In this document: piece by piece, positions 15,988 to 28,825 of the stretch
Layout of the letters: every line of letters starts with the position of its first letter
How positions within the stretch are numbered: position 1 is the stretch's first letter
DNA from: Pyxidicoccus trucidator
GTDB taxonomy: Bacteria; Myxococcota; Myxococcia; Myxococcales; Myxococcaceae
Length of the DNA: 64,000 nt
NCBI RefSeq assembly: GCF_010894435.1
Contig: NZ_JAAIXZ010000004.1
Span: 420,300 to 484,299, forward strand
Direction of reading: 5' to 3'
Notes under the pieces: model-generated
Told to the model about the DNA's origin: nothing
Database searches by the model: none
What the model saw: only the letters and a program-made list of their open reading frames with translations
Translations under genes and position numbers: made by a program

Positions 15988-18900
15988 ATGCACCGCGCCT
16001 CGCTTCGTCTCCTCCTGCTGCCACTCGTGCTGCTCGCGTCGCTGCCCTCCACGGCCCGGGCCCAGCTCAACCTGGGCACCGTCAACGTGGGCCAGACCGC
16101 GTCGTCCTCGATGACCGCACCCGCCCTGGGCGTGTTCCTCCAGCTCGGCGGGTGCTCGGTGACGGGCTTCACCTCGGGGAGGCCGGTCCGCCCCGCTGCC
16201 GGAACGTCGGTGGTCCGCACGGAGGCGCCCGCCTCCTCTCCCTGCCCCGCCGCGACCTTCGACCTCTACGGGGTGGCCTACGCGCCGACCCGGCACTTCA
16301 GCTTCCGGTTCCCCTCGCTCGGGGACGTGGGCACCTGGTCCCTGCGGTGCACGGGCTACTCGCTCCCCGTGGGCGCCTGTCGCCAAAACGTCTACTTTCC
16401 GTGCGGCTACGAGTGCCCCGATACAGGCGGCCTGGCCACTACCACCATCCAGGACGTCACCATCAGTGTCGTCAACGGGCTCCCCTCTGGCACGGTGACC
16501 TGGTCCGGCGAGCCCCGGCACGGCGGCACCGTGTCGCTGACCACGGGCGCGGTGGACCCGGATGGCGGCGCGCTGCGCTACCAGTGGAACGTCATCGCCC
16601 ACCCGTCGGGCAGCACCGCGGGCGTCACCAACCCCGCCTCCGCCACGGCGTCGCTCACCTTCAATGGCGAGGCCAACTTCGGCGACTGGGTGATGCGCCT
16701 CACCGTCATCGACGACGAGGGCGAGCAGGTGACGCTGCCCGACGTCCCCTTCACCGTGCGCAACCAGCCGCCGCGGCCGCTCGTGACGGGGCCCATGCGG
16801 GTGGACGTGCACAGCCCGGTGTCCCTCTCCATCCCCGCCACGGATGATGACGGCGGCGACTACAGCCTCGTCTCCTGGCAGGTCCAGGCCCCCTTCGACA
16901 CCGGCTGGCGCACGCTGCCGGCCGGGACGCCGCGGCACCAGCTCTCCCTCACGCCGAACGTGCCCGGGGAGTGGCGCTTCCGCGTCCAGGTGCGCGACAA
17001 CGACGCGGAGAACCAGGACGGCACCAGCCCCGAGCACGTCCTCACCGTGGACAACCCGCCGCCCGACGTGAGCGTGACGGGCGCGCACCTCGTGCCCCTG
17101 GGCGCCCCCGTGCTGCTCACCAGCGTTGCGTCGGACCCCGACGGCGGCGGCGTCACCTACGACTGGGAGCTGCTCCAGGCGCCGGTCAGCTCGGGCGAGC
17201 TGCCCCGGCGCGGCTTCGCCACCTCGGCGGACCTCACCGTCTTCACCGCCTCGCCGGGCAGCGCGGGCACCTGGGTGTTCCAGCTCCACGTCTCGGACGA
17301 GGAGGGCGGCACCACGGACGCCATGCCCTTCGAGGTGCTGGTGGACGCGAAGCCCACGGTGGAAATCAGCGGAGGCAGCTCGCGCGTGGAGTCGGGCTTC
17401 ACCCTCACCACCACCTCCGAGGACCCGGACTCCCCATGCCCGACGCGCGCGGACCGGTGCCACCGCGTCGCCCCGGGCCGCACGCCCGTGGTCTCCGGCG
17501 GAGTCCTCCACCACGCCTGGTACGTGGACGCCGTGCCGTACGAGCTGCGGCTGACCCACCTGCCCGGTCTGGTGGCCAACACCTTCCCTGGCGTCATCGC
17601 CTTCAACCCCTCGCTGACCTTCGCGCCAGGGCGGATTCCTCCGGGCATCTACCGCTTCCGCGTCGAGGTGAGGGACGCCGAGGGCAGCGTCGGCGAGGAC
17701 TCGGTGACGGTGGAGGTGATGCCCGGGAACGGCGCCCCCCTCGCCCTCCTCAGCCCGGCGCGGCGCTACTACCCGGACGCGGACGGCCGCCTCACGGAGG
17801 CGGTGGTGGTGAGCGGCGCCGCCAGCGTGGACCTGGACACGGTGCTGTCCGGAGGCTCCCCTGCCTGCGAGCGCGGCATCTGCAACTACGCCTGGGTGGC
17901 GGATGGGCCGCTCGGCTGCCCCGCCTCCACCGCCGTGGGCGGGCCCGGGCTGCACTCCCTCATCCTCTTCCCCGCGGGCGCCGTGGTCCCCGCGAGCTGC
18001 CTGGGGCCCTGGACGGTGTCCCTGCTGGTGACGGACGACGACGCGCCCGCGAAGTCCGGAGGCGCCAACGTGCAGCTCTTCGTCGGAAGCTGCGCGGGGC
18101 ACATCTGCATTGACTCGCCCACGCAGGCCCGGCCGCGCGTCGTCAGCAGCGCCAGCGCCCTGCGCGTGCCCATCACCTACCACGTGGACCCGTCTGTGTA
18201 CGCGTGGCAGGAGCTGGAGTACGGCTTCTATGCCCGCATCGAGGTGCTGCGCGCGGGCACCCTCGAGGTCATCTACACCGCCTTCGACTCCAACCCCGCC
18301 TTCGCCGCCCCGGGCGAGGTGCTCTCCTTCGACTGGAACGGGCGCAAGGCGGACGGGACGCTCGCCCCCGCGGGCAGCTATGACCTGCGCCTCACCCTGG
18401 TGGACACCAACTTCACCCCGGTGGTGGGCACCCTCCAGCGCATGGCCATCCTCTACGAGCCGGTGGCCCTCACCGTGGGGCCCGCGAGCGACCGCTTCGT
18501 GCGGCATGCCTCCCTGGTGGCGGGCTCCGACACGGTGGACGTGACGTACGCCGTCACCGGCGCCATCGGCCTGGACCGCATCCGCTACACCGTGCGCGGC
18601 GCGGCGGCGGGCTCGCCCGTGGCCGCGGACGTGTCGCGCGCCACCTTCGCCACCTCGGGCGCGCTGAGCTGGAACGGACGCTCCGGGACGCTGGTGCAGA
18701 ACCCGGGCGACTACGTCTTCACCGTCATGGCCTATGCGGGCACGAGGCTGCTGGCCAAGGCCGAGCACGCCTTCGCCGTGTACCGGCTGGGGCTGGGGCC
18801 CGTGACGCCGCCGCCCGCTCCGGGCCTGCGCGTGGTGGCCAACCTGGACGACGACAACCTGGACGGCGTCCCCGACTTCACGCAGGTGGGCGTGGCGGAC

Positions 18901-20643
18901 CTGGACCTGGCGCGCGTGGAGCTGCGCGTGGAGCCCGCGTCCATGCGCGGCACCGTCACCGTCGCGCGGGAGGGCACGGACGTGTCCCCCGTGGCTCTGT
19001 GGAGCTCGACCTCCAAGCTGGCTGGGCACGCCCTGCCGCTGGACATCCAGCGCCCGGCGCAGCCGCTGCCCGCGGCGGTGTACGTGGAGGGTGTGCGCGG
19101 CGCCACCACCGCGCTGGAGCTGCGCTTCACCCCCGAGGGCCACGCCCCCCTGGTGCCCGCGCGCCTGCCGCTCAACGTGGTGGCCGTGCAGGTGCTCCGC
19201 GACTTGAGCGAGCCGCTGGACAGCGTGCCGGACGCACCCGTGCTGTCGCTGGTGCCCGGGCTCTGGGAGTCCGCCTACGACGTCACCGGCTCCACCCCGG
19301 AAGGCCAGGGCCTCGGCACCCTGCGCAACGCGGGCTTCGGGACCGGCGCTTTCGTCGGCTGGGACCCCCAGGCCTTCACCGTGCGCGTGGTGGACGCGGC
19401 GGGCAACCTGGACCCCGGTGCGGTGGACGAGGTGATGGTGGTGCTCGGCACCCTGCATGACGTGCCAGCGCCCGCCGGAGGTGGGGGCGGCTACACCGAC
19501 AACCCCACCCTGCTGACCCTGTTCGAGACGGGGCCGGACACCGCCACCTTCGAGTCGCGCACGCAGCTGCTCACCGCGGATGCGCTTGGAACCGCCGTTC
19601 TGGATGACGCCTTCGCGGTGTGGGACCCGGTGGCGGGGCTGGCCGTCCCGGACGAGGACCCCGATGACAGGACCCACAACCTGGGCCGCGACGGCGACGA
19701 CTTCCTCCTGGGCGGAGTGGAGGTGACGTACGTGCCGCCCACGGGCACGGTAGCGGAGCGCCCGCGGGTGGTGCTGCCCACCTGCGAGCGGGGGGTAGAC
19801 GCCCGGCGCGACGTGCACCTCCGCGTGCACATCTGGGACGAGCCCTACAAGGACATTGGCTACGTGCACCCGACCAAGGGCTTGGAGGGCGCGGGCAATG
19901 ACAAGTTCGACTGGATGGAGGGCACCGGCGTGCTGGCCAACGGCACGCATGACCCGGGTGAGCTCAGCGAGCCGTACCAGGACTTCAGCTCCGGCGTTGT
20001 CGGCTACGTGCATGGTGGGTCCCTGCCGCCGCCCATGGACGGCTGGGGCCCGACGGAGTCCGAGTCCACCGTGCTGGAGGAGGTCCTGCGCGCCAATGCC
20101 TCCTGGGCGCCCGCGTGCATCCGCGTCCGCGTGGTGGGCCCCATCAAGCACGAGCCCGCTCCGAAAGACGCCTCGGGGGTCAGCATCATCGCGGATGGGC
20201 ACATCCTGGGTGATGCGACTGCCGGGACGGACGACCTCCGCGTCATCGAGTCCTCCCCCGTGCCCTTGAACCCGGGTCTGGTGTACGTCTTCTACGGGGC
20301 GCCGACCATGATCATCGACGGGGAGGGTGCCTATGCGGTCGCCGCGATTCCAGGCGTGTCGTGGCGGATGACGGAAGCGTCCTTCACCGTGCTCACCACC
20401 AATCTGGACCCGGCGCTGCGCGTGCTGTCGCACGAGCTGGGCCATCTGCTGTCCAACCGGTTCGACGCGTTCAACCCGGAGTGGCAGTTCTTCCCCGCCC
20501 TGTTCCCGCTGCGCCCGGACGACTTCCCCACGATGAACCGGCGCTTCCCGGCGAACACGCTGCGCGAGGTGCTCACCCCACGCCTGGGCGGTGCGGCGCA
20601 CAGATACGACGTGGGCAACACCCTCCTGCACCCCTTCGAATGA
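15988..20643 (+). CDS. Giant secreted Ig/PKD-like protein with C-terminal HELGH motif
   Basis: 1,551 residues from the ATG at 15988 (CTGGAG upstream) with the signal MHRASLRLLLLPLVLLASLPSTARA. The middle is a string of Ig/PKD-like modules marked by DPDGGALRYQW, DDDGGDYSLVSW and DPDGGGVTYDWEL, then FlgD-type modules (FDWNGRKADGTLAPAGSYDL; LSWNGRSGTLVQNPGDYVF). The C-terminal domain carries H1482-E-L-G-H1486, a zincin zinc-binding motif, only about 65 residues before the end; a third metal ligand is not evident. Secreted, possibly proteolytic or adhesive. It lies 32 bases after the pseudo-protease gene, and its stop overlaps an ATG at 20640. Confidence 0.7.
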   Translation: MHRASLRLLLLPLVLLASLPSTARAQLNLGTVNVGQTASSSMTAPALGVFLQLGGCSVTGFTSGRPVRPAAGTSVVRTEAPASSPCPAATFDLYGVAYAPTRHFSFRFPSLGDVGTWSLRCTGYSLPVGACRQNVYFPCGYECPDTGGLATTTIQDVTISVVNGLPSGTVTWSGEPRHGGTVSLTTGAVDPDGGALRYQWNVIAHPSGSTAGVTNPASATASLTFNGEANFGDWVMRLTVIDDEGEQVTLPDVPFTVRNQPPRPLVTGPMRVDVHSPVSLSIPATDDDGGDYSLVSWQVQAPFDTGWRTLPAGTPRHQLSLTPNVPGEWRFRVQVRDNDAENQDGTSPEHVLTVDNPPPDVSVTGAHLVPLGAPVLLTSVASDPDGGGVTYDWELLQAPVSSGELPRRGFATSADLTVFTASPGSAGTWVFQLHVSDEEGGTTDAMPFEVLVDAKPTVEISGGSSRVESGFTLTTTSEDPDSPCPTRADRCHRVAPGRTPVVSGGVLHHAWYVDAVPYELRLTHLPGLVANTFPGVIAFNPSLTFAPGRIPPGIYRFRVEVRDAEGSVGEDSVTVEVMPGNGAPLALLSPARRYYPDADGRLTEAVVVSGAASVDLDTVLSGGSPACERGICNYAWVADGPLGCPASTAVGGPGLHSLILFPAGAVVPASCLGPWTVSLLVTDDDAPAKSGGANVQLFVGSCAGHICIDSPTQARPRVVSSASALRVPITYHVDPSVYAWQELEYGFYARIEVLRAGTLEVIYTAFDSNPAFAAPGEVLSFDWNGRKADGTLAPAGSYDLRLTLVDTNFTPVVGTLQRMAILYEPVALTVGPASDRFVRHASLVAGSDTVDVTYAVTGAIGLDRIRYTVRGAAAGSPVAADVSRATFATSGALSWNGRSGTLVQNPGDYVFTVMAYAGTRLLAKAEHAFAVYRLGLGPVTPPPAPGLRVVANLDDDNLDGVPDFTQVGVADLDLARVELRVEPASMRGTVTVAREGTDVSPVALWSSTSKLAGHALPLDIQRPAQPLPAAVYVEGVRGATTALELRFTPEGHAPLVPARLPLNVVAVQVLRDLSEPLDSVPDAPVLSLVPGLWESAYDVTGSTPEGQGLGTLRNAGFGTGAFVGWDPQAFTVRVVDAAGNLDPGAVDEVMVVLGTLHDVPAPAGGGGGYTDNPTLLTLFETGPDTATFESRTQLLTADALGTAVLDDAFAVWDPVAGLAVPDEDPDDRTHNLGRDGDDFLLGGVEVTYVPPTGTVAERPRVVLPTCERGVDARRDVHLRVHIWDEPYKDIGYVHPTKGLEGAGNDKFDWMEGTGVLANGTHDPGELSEPYQDFSSGVVGYVHGGSLPPPMDGWGPTESESTVLEEVLRANASWAPACIRVRVVGPIKHEPAPKDASGVSIIADGHILGDATAGTDDLRVIESSPVPLNPGLVYVFYGAPTMIIDGEGAYAVAAIPGVSWRMTEASFTVLTTNLDPALRVLSHELGHLLSNRFDAFNPEWQFFPALFPLRPDDFPTMNRRFPANTLREVLTPRLGGAAHRYDVGNTLLHPFE

Positions 20644-20654
20644 GGCCACGCACC

Positions 20655-21362
20655 ATGTCCCTCCGCTCCCCGCTGCTGCTGGCCGCCGTCCTGCTGCTGG
20701 CTCCTCATGCCCGGGCCGAAGACGGCAAGCCCGAGCACGTGCTGTCCCTGCTGCTCACCACCTTTCATGGCGCGTCCGAGCTGGGCGGCCCCGAGGTGTT
20801 GTCCGCGCTCGCCCGCGTGAAGCAGGAGCCCGACACCTTCATCCCCCTGCTCCTCCAGGAGCTCGAGGAGGCCCGCCTGGAGGAGGCCGCCGGGGACGCC
20901 GAGGCCGCCCGGCGCATGTCCAGCGCCGCCGGCCTCCTCGCCGGCCGGGCCGGACCCAAGGGCCGCGACGCCCTCGAGTCCCTGCTCCCGGAGTGGCAGA
21001 AGGCGCGCGATGAGCACCAGGCCTTCATCGAGGCGAAGCGGAAGGAGGCCCCCTCGAAGCCGTCCGAGGCGCTCATCGAGGAGCTGCGCAAGCACGAGCG
21101 TGCCCTGCGCCTGCTCGCGAGGCTGGAGCACTCCGTGCTGCGGGCCATGTCGGGGACCGGGGACGCGCGCTTCGCGGAGGTGCTGCTGGAGCGCCTGCTG
21201 TCGGAGGCCGAGCTGGCGCTCGTCTACGTGGACCACCTCATCCTCGTCGCCCCGAACAGCTCCAAGGTGCAGCAGGCCCTGGCGGAGCTGATGGAAAAGA
21301 CGGAGGACCCCGACGTGGCCCTCCGCATCGAGTACCTCCTGAAGCACGGCAAGGTGCCGTGA
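20655..21362 (+). CDS. Secreted helical hypothetical protein
   Basis: 235 residues from the ATG at 20655 with GAGG nine bases upstream; an in-frame ATG at 20640 overlaps the previous stop (ATGA) and would add five residues. A signal peptide (LLLAAVLLLAPHARA) precedes an all-helical, Glu/Leu/Ala-rich body with HEAT-like helix pairs (DTFIPLLLQELEEARLEEA; VLLERLLSEAELALVYVDHL). I do not recognise a family. Position makes it the third member of the secreted-protein operon, perhaps a periplasmic partner of the two giants. It ends 13 bases before a convergent gene. Confidence 0.65.
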   Translation: MSLRSPLLLAAVLLLAPHARAEDGKPEHVLSLLLTTFHGASELGGPEVLSALARVKQEPDTFIPLLLQELEEARLEEAAGDAEAARRMSSAAGLLAGRAGPKGRDALESLLPEWQKARDEHQAFIEAKRKEAPSKPSEALIEELRKHERALRLLARLEHSVLRAMSGTGDARFAEVLLERLLSEAELALVYVDHLILVAPNSSKVQQALAELMEKTEDPDVALRIEYLLKHGKVP

Positions 21363-21375
21363 GCGAGCAGGTGCT

Positions 21376-22011
21376 TCAGCGGGCCACGCCCAGCCCCATC
21401 GCCAGCAGCACCGCCAGCCCCACGTACAGCGGCACGTTGAGCGCCAGCGTCAGCCGGTTGATGCGGCGGAAGCGCGCCTGCTCCTCGTCCGCGAACCAGA
21501 TGCCCTCGTCCCCCGTGGTGCGCCCCTCCACCGCGTGGAAGAACAGCGCCGCGTACGCCACCTCGACGAACAGGCTCACCAGCACCAGCCCCACGAAGGC
21601 CAGCGCCCATACGTCCACGGTGCTCAGCGCGCCCATCCACCGCGCCCTGCTCCAGAACAGGCCCCCGAGCACCAGCGCGATGCACGCCACGTCATGTGCC
21701 ACGCCATACGGTGGCCGCCAGCTCTTGGTGACGTAGAGCAGGTACAGCTCCGCCGCGCCGCGCAGCCACATGAACGCGGCGAAGGCGCCGAGCATCGCGC
21801 GCGCCTCCACAGGCACCGCCGTGTCCATCGCCACCAGCGGGCAGACGAGGAACCAGAGGAACACCGCGTAGAAGAGCCACGCCACCTTGGGCCCGGAGAT
21901 GCGCCCGCCGCGCGCGCCCTTCGCGTTCTGCGCGCGGCGGAAGTAGAGCGCGGCCCCGGCGCAGACGAGCGCGAGGACGGTGAGCAGGACGCGGGTATGC
22001 GGGGAGAGCAT
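21376..22011 (-). CDS. Polytopic membrane protein coupled to desaturase
   Basis: 211 residues with about six hydrophobic segments: VLLTVLALVCAGAALYF, VAWLFYAVFLWFLVCPLVAM, AMLGAFAAFMWLRGAAELYL, VACIALVLGGLFW, VWALAFVGLVLVSLFVEVAY and a C-terminal LNVPLYVGLAVLLAMGLGVA. No family motif recognised. The ATG shares its A with the stop of the upstream desaturase (TGATG), so the two are co-translated and probably act together in the membrane. Confidence 0.7.
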   Translation of the reverse strand: MLSPHTRVLLTVLALVCAGAALYFRRAQNAKGARGGRISGPKVAWLFYAVFLWFLVCPLVAMDTAVPVEARAMLGAFAAFMWLRGAAELYLLYVTKSWRPPYGVAHDVACIALVLGGLFWSRARWMGALSTVDVWALAFVGLVLVSLFVEVAYAALFFHAVEGRTTGDEGIWFADEEQARFRRINRLTLALNVPLYVGLAVLLAMGLGVAR

Positions 22012-22958
22012 CAGAAGCGCCGGGGCGGGGGGTAGTGGGTGGGAAAGCGCTCCAGGTACCACGCGCGCAGCCGGGGCAGGTGCTCCAGCGAGACTTGCGG
22101 GTGGAGGTGGTGCACCACGTGGCAGCCCACGTTGCGCGGCGCCAGCCCCAGCCGGCCCAGCCACCCGAGCCCGTGGTCCGCCGTCACCGCGAGCACGTCC
22201 TCCAGCGTGCGCCCGCGTGCCTCCTCCGCGGTGTGCTCCGCCAGCAGTCGGTACGCGTTGAAGCCCGAGGCCACCAGCAGCGGCAGCCCGTAGCCCCACG
22301 CCACCGCCTGCGGCCACCGCCACGCCAGCGCCAGCACGCCCAGGTGGAAGAGCACCTGTCCCGCCTCCGAGCGCGCGCAGGCCCGCACCTCCTCCGGGTC
22401 CGCGGGCCCGGTGGCCGCCGGTGCCTGGAGGAACACCCGCGCATACGGGACGCGCAGCGCGGGCACCGCCCACGCGAGCAACCCCACCAGCCCGCGCAGC
22501 ACCCAGTAGGGCACCACGCCCACCAGCAGCAGCCATGCGCGCGCCAGCCGCCACCCATGCAGCGGCCTGCGGCGGTACGGGTCCGAGGGCAGGCCCGCGT
22601 CCTGGTGGTGGCGCAGGTGGTGGTAGCGCGTGGACTCCCAGGTGCTGGCCACCGGGTAGCCGGCGAGCACCTCCAGCAGTCGCAGCCCCGCGCCCTTGCG
22701 CGGCGCACTGAGGTGGACGGCGTCGTGGAAGATGACGCCCAGCGCATGCAGCCGCCCGGCGATGACGAGCACCGCGAGCGGCGCCACCACCGGCCACCGG
22801 GCCATGGCGAGCCAGCACGCGCCCATCCACGCCCACTCGACGGCGGTGAGGCGCAGCAGTGACGGCACCGTGGCACGCACCAGCAGTGTGCGCGGTACCG
22901 CGGCGCGCGGGGGAAGGGAGACGGGCGCTGTGCCCGGGGCTTGCAGTGAGACGCTCAT
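22011..22958 (-). CDS. Membrane fatty-acid desaturase / hydroxylase
   Basis: 315 residues from the ATG at 22958; the frame extends to 23171 but the extra part lacks family features. Three histidine clusters of the membrane di-iron desaturase family are present: HDAVH (78-82), HHLRHH (113-118) and HVVHHLHP (280-287), with EH at 241-242 as a further ligand candidate. Hydrophobic stretches lie between them. The family inserts double bonds or hydroxyls into acyl lipids or carotenoids in the inner membrane. It is divergent from the RnfD/FG-GAP operon at 23111 and translationally coupled to the membrane protein after it. Confidence 0.83.
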   Translation of the reverse strand: MSVSLQAPGTAPVSLPPRAAVPRTLLVRATVPSLLRLTAVEWAWMGACWLAMARWPVVAPLAVLVIAGRLHALGVIFHDAVHLSAPRKGAGLRLLEVLAGYPVASTWESTRYHHLRHHQDAGLPSDPYRRRPLHGWRLARAWLLLVGVVPYWVLRGLVGLLAWAVPALRVPYARVFLQAPAATGPADPEEVRACARSEAGQVLFHLGVLALAWRWPQAVAWGYGLPLLVASGFNAYRLLAEHTAEEARGRTLEDVLAVTADHGLGWLGRLGLAPRNVGCHVVHHLHPQVSLEHLPRLRAWYLERFPTHYPPPRRF

Positions 22959-23110
22959 GGAAGGTTCGGAAGGCAAGGTGAGCACATGCGGGGAGGGCTG
23001 TTGCAAGCCCCAGCCCTGAATGGACAGCACGCGGGCGGCGGGGCACGCTCGGGGCACCTGCCCGGGCTGAAGCCCTGGCGCACGTCGCGCAGGGCCGGAG
23101 GCGGAATCCC

Positions 23111-25974
<2,864 letters not shown>

Positions 25975-25978
<4 letters not shown>

Positions 25979-26748
25979 TGTCTCCCCTCAAGGGCTCCAC
26001 GGTGCGGCGCGAGTCGCTCACGGAGGCGCAGCGGGCGCAGATGCTGGCGCTGATGCAGCTCTGCTACGCGGGCGTGTCGCCGGAGCAGTTCGCGGAGGAC
26101 CTGGACGGCAAGCAGTACGTCATCCTCATGCACGCGAGGCGCGGCTCGGAGCTGGTGGGCTTCAGCACGCTGCGTGTCGCGGAGGAGCGCGCCGGGGAGC
26201 GGGTGGTGGAGGTGGTGTACTCGGGCGACACCGTCATCCACCCGGACTGGTGGGGCCACAAGGTGTTGCAGGTGTGCTTCGGGCGCTTCCTGCTGTCGCG
26301 CAAGCTGCGCAACCCGCTGCGCCCGCTGCACTGGCTGCTCTTGAGCGCGGGCTTCAAGACGTACCTGCTCGCGGTGAACTACTTCGCCCGGACGCTGCCC
26401 CGGAGGGACTGGACGCCGCCGCCCGGACGCGAGGACTTCCTGCGCGAGCTGGCCACTCGCTGGTTCGGCGCGCAGTACGACGCGGGCCGGGGCACGCTGC
26501 GCTTCCACGGCGCGCACTACCGCGTGCGGGACGGCATCGCCCCCATCGACCGCGCGGCCGCGGCGCACCCGCACATCGCCTTCTTCGCCGAGCGCAACCC
26601 CGGCCACTCGGATGGCGAGGAGCTGGTGTGCCTGGTGGAGATTCGCTGGTGGGATTTGACGAAGGCCCTGGGGCGCAGCGTGTGGGGTCAGCTCCGGGGG
26701 CTGGCCCGGCGCGGGCTGCGGCAGGTGGGCGTCCGCGTGGGGACTTGA
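25975..26748 (+). CDS. GNAT-like acyltransferase
   Basis: 257 residues. The ATG at 25975 overlaps the stop of the fusion gene (ATGA); ATG at 25978 is also possible. The N-terminal half looks like a GNAT fold: EAQRAQMLALMQLCYAGV, YVILMHARRGSELVGFSTL, then VVYSGDTVIHPDWWGHKV, where the strand precedes an acyl-CoA-binding-type turn. The second half is Arg-rich and unassigned. Such enlarged GNAT proteins can be N-acyl amino acid synthase-like; that is inference. Context (desaturase, GH3, Rieske) suggests acyl-group chemistry. Cytosolic or membrane-associated. Confidence 0.6.
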
Positions 26749-26977
26749 GGGAGCGTGCCGTGACTGCATCCGCAAGGTACGCACGTGGAACGGAGGCATC
26801 ACCGATGCTCGGTTCCGAGGCGGCCGGATTCGGAGGTGCAAAACTCATGCTCGGCGGAAGCGCGGGCACTCCAGGACCGCGCCTGGGGGCCTCCCTCGTG
26901 GTGGCATCTTCCGTGTTGGATGGCGGCCGGGGGCGGGCGCCCGGTGTGCAGTCGACTCTGTGTGTCGAGGCCGCGTC

Positions 26978-28825
26978 ATGATTCCGTCCTCGGTGCTCCT
27001 GGGAGGGCTGCGTGCCGCGCTGGCCCCCTCCGCGCTGCGCTTCCGCCGGGCCCTGCACGACCCCGAGGCAGCGCAGGCGGAGTGCCTCGCCCGGGTGCTG
27101 CGCGCCGCTTCGGGCAGCCAGCAGGCAGCGCGCATCCAAGGCTTCGACCGGCTGAGAACCGCGCGGGATTTCCAGGGCGCAGTGCCAATGGTGACCCCCG
27201 ACGGCGTCGCACCCGACGTGGAGCGAATCGCGGCCGGTGAGGCCCGGGTGCTCACCCGCGAGCCGGTGACTCGCTTCGAGCCGTCGGGCGGTTCCTCCGG
27301 TGCCAGCAAGCTCGTGCCCGTGACGCAGGGCCTGCTGGACGAGTTCCAGCGCGCCCTGTCGCCCATGCTGTTCGAGCTGCTCCACCAGAGGCCCGTGCTC
27401 CGGACGGGGCCGAGCTACTGGTCCATCTCCCCCATGGGCCGCAAGCAGGGGCGCACGGCGGGTGGGCTCCCGGTGGGAAGCGTGGAGGACAGCGCCTACT
27501 TCTCGCGTGCGCTGCGGCCCCTGCTCTCGCACGTGTTCGCGGTGCCGGGAACCGTGGGCGCGCTGCCCGACGTGGAGCGCTGCCGCTACGTGACGCTGTG
27601 GCACCTCGTCGCGAGCGGGGACCTGACGCTCCTCAGCGTGTGGAACCCGAGCTTCCTCACGCTGCTCATGGACGCACTGGAGCAGCACGGAGAGCGACTG
27701 GCCGAGGACCTGGAGCGTGGCACCTGCCGACCACCCGTGCCAGGTGAATGCCGGGCGGAGCAAGCGAACCTGGAGCAACCGCCCCCACTTCGAGAAGACG
27801 GGGCAGCGTGGGCGGACGTGGAGCGAGGCGCCTACGGAGTACGGGGCCCGGAGTCTCCCACCGGTACTGCGGCCCGCCCTGGAGTGCCGCTGGCGCAGGC
27901 GCGCCAACAGGCCATCCATCTGGCCGACGAGGACGCTGTACGCGCGGTCCTCGCTAGCATGCGCTTCACTCCCCAACCTGAGCGCGCCGCCGCGCTCCGC
28001 TCCGCCCTGCGGCACGGACTCCAGGGCCGTGCACTGTGGCCCCGTCTCTCGCTGCTCAGCATGTGGACGGATGCGCAGGCCGCGCACGCGGTGCCCGCCG
28101 CGTGCCGCCGCTTCACGGGCGTCGAGGTCCAGGGCAAGGGGCTGCTGGCCACGGAGGGCGTCGTCACCGTGCCGCTCCTCGACGCGCCCGCGCCCGTGCT
28201 CGCCGTCCGCAGCCACTTCTTCGAGTTCCTCGACACCGAGCACCCCGATGCGCGCCCGCGCCTCGCGCACGAGCTGGAGCGGGGCCACACGTACTCGGTG
28301 CTCCTCTCCACCTCCGGAGGGCTGCTGCGCTACCGCCTGGGGGACCTGGTGCGCGTGGAGGGCTTCCGGCACGCCACGCCCTGCCTGCGCTTCCTCGGCC
28401 GCGCGGACGCCGTCTGTGACCTCGTGGGGGAGAAGCTCTCCGCCACCCGCGTGGCCGCGGTGCTGGACGCCACGCTGCCGTCCCTCTTCGGCGGCGCGCG
28501 CCCCGCCTTCGCCATGCTCGCCCCCGAGTGGCCTGAGGCGCCGGAGCCCCCCGCCTACCGCCTCTTCCTCGAGACCTCCGCCCCCGACACGTGCCTCGCC
28601 GAGGCAGCCGCCACCGTGGAGCGCGCCCTCCGCGAGGGCCACCACTACCGCTACGCGCGCGAGCTGGGACAGCTCGGCCCGGTGCGCGCCGTGCGCGTCT
28701 CACAAGGCGCCCGGCGCTACGAGTCTCGCTGCATCGCGCTCGGCCAGCGTGCCGGCGACATCAAGCCCATGGACCTGCACCGCCAGCCCGGCTGGTCCGC
28801 CCACTTCTCCGGAGCCGCCGCGTGA
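26978..28825 (+). CDS. GH3-family acyl-adenylating enzyme (acyl acid amido synthetase-like)
   Basis: 615 residues from the ATG at 26978 (GAGG seven bases upstream). The ATP phosphate-loop motif SGGSSGASK (103-111) is followed by ISPMGRKQGRTAGGLPVG, a VSLW-like HLVASGDLTLLSVWNPSFLTLL, the strand LLATEGVVTVPL and the hinge/C-domain YSVLLSTSGGLLRYRLGDLV, FLGRADAVCDLVGEKLS. This order is that of GH3 enzymes, which adenylate a carboxylic acid and join it to an amino acid or other amine. A Pro/Glu-rich insert at roughly 245-305 is poorly conserved-looking. Its stop overlaps the Rieske start (GTGA). Confidence 0.85.
   Translation: MIPSSVLLGGLRAALAPSALRFRRALHDPEAAQAECLARVLRAASGSQQAARIQGFDRLRTARDFQGAVPMVTPDGVAPDVERIAAGEARVLTREPVTRFEPSGGSSGASKLVPVTQGLLDEFQRALSPMLFELLHQRPVLRTGPSYWSISPMGRKQGRTAGGLPVGSVEDSAYFSRALRPLLSHVFAVPGTVGALPDVERCRYVTLWHLVASGDLTLLSVWNPSFLTLLMDALEQHGERLAEDLERGTCRPPVPGECRAEQANLEQPPPLREDGAAWADVERGAYGVRGPESPTGTAARPGVPLAQARQQAIHLADEDAVRAVLASMRFTPQPERAAALRSALRHGLQGRALWPRLSLLSMWTDAQAAHAVPAACRRFTGVEVQGKGLLATEGVVTVPLLDAPAPVLAVRSHFFEFLDTEHPDARPRLAHELERGHTYSVLLSTSGGLLRYRLGDLVRVEGFRHATPCLRFLGRADAVCDLVGEKLSATRVAAVLDATLPSLFGGARPAFAMLAPEWPEAPEPPAYRLFLETSAPDTCLAEAAATVERALREGHHYRYARELGQLGPVRAVRVSQGARRYESRCIALGQRAGDIKPMDLHRQPGWSAHFSGAAA

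Noticed and set aside
15814..20649. Open - strand frame of 1,611 codons
   Set aside because: Opposite the giant Ig-like protein; no signal peptide or motif, low-complexity His/Arg/Gly composition.
26804..26981. 58-codon frame ending in ATGA overlap with GH3
   Set aside because: Gly/Ala/Ser-rich with no ribosome site or signal; the overlap may be chance. Could be a leader peptide but there is no support.
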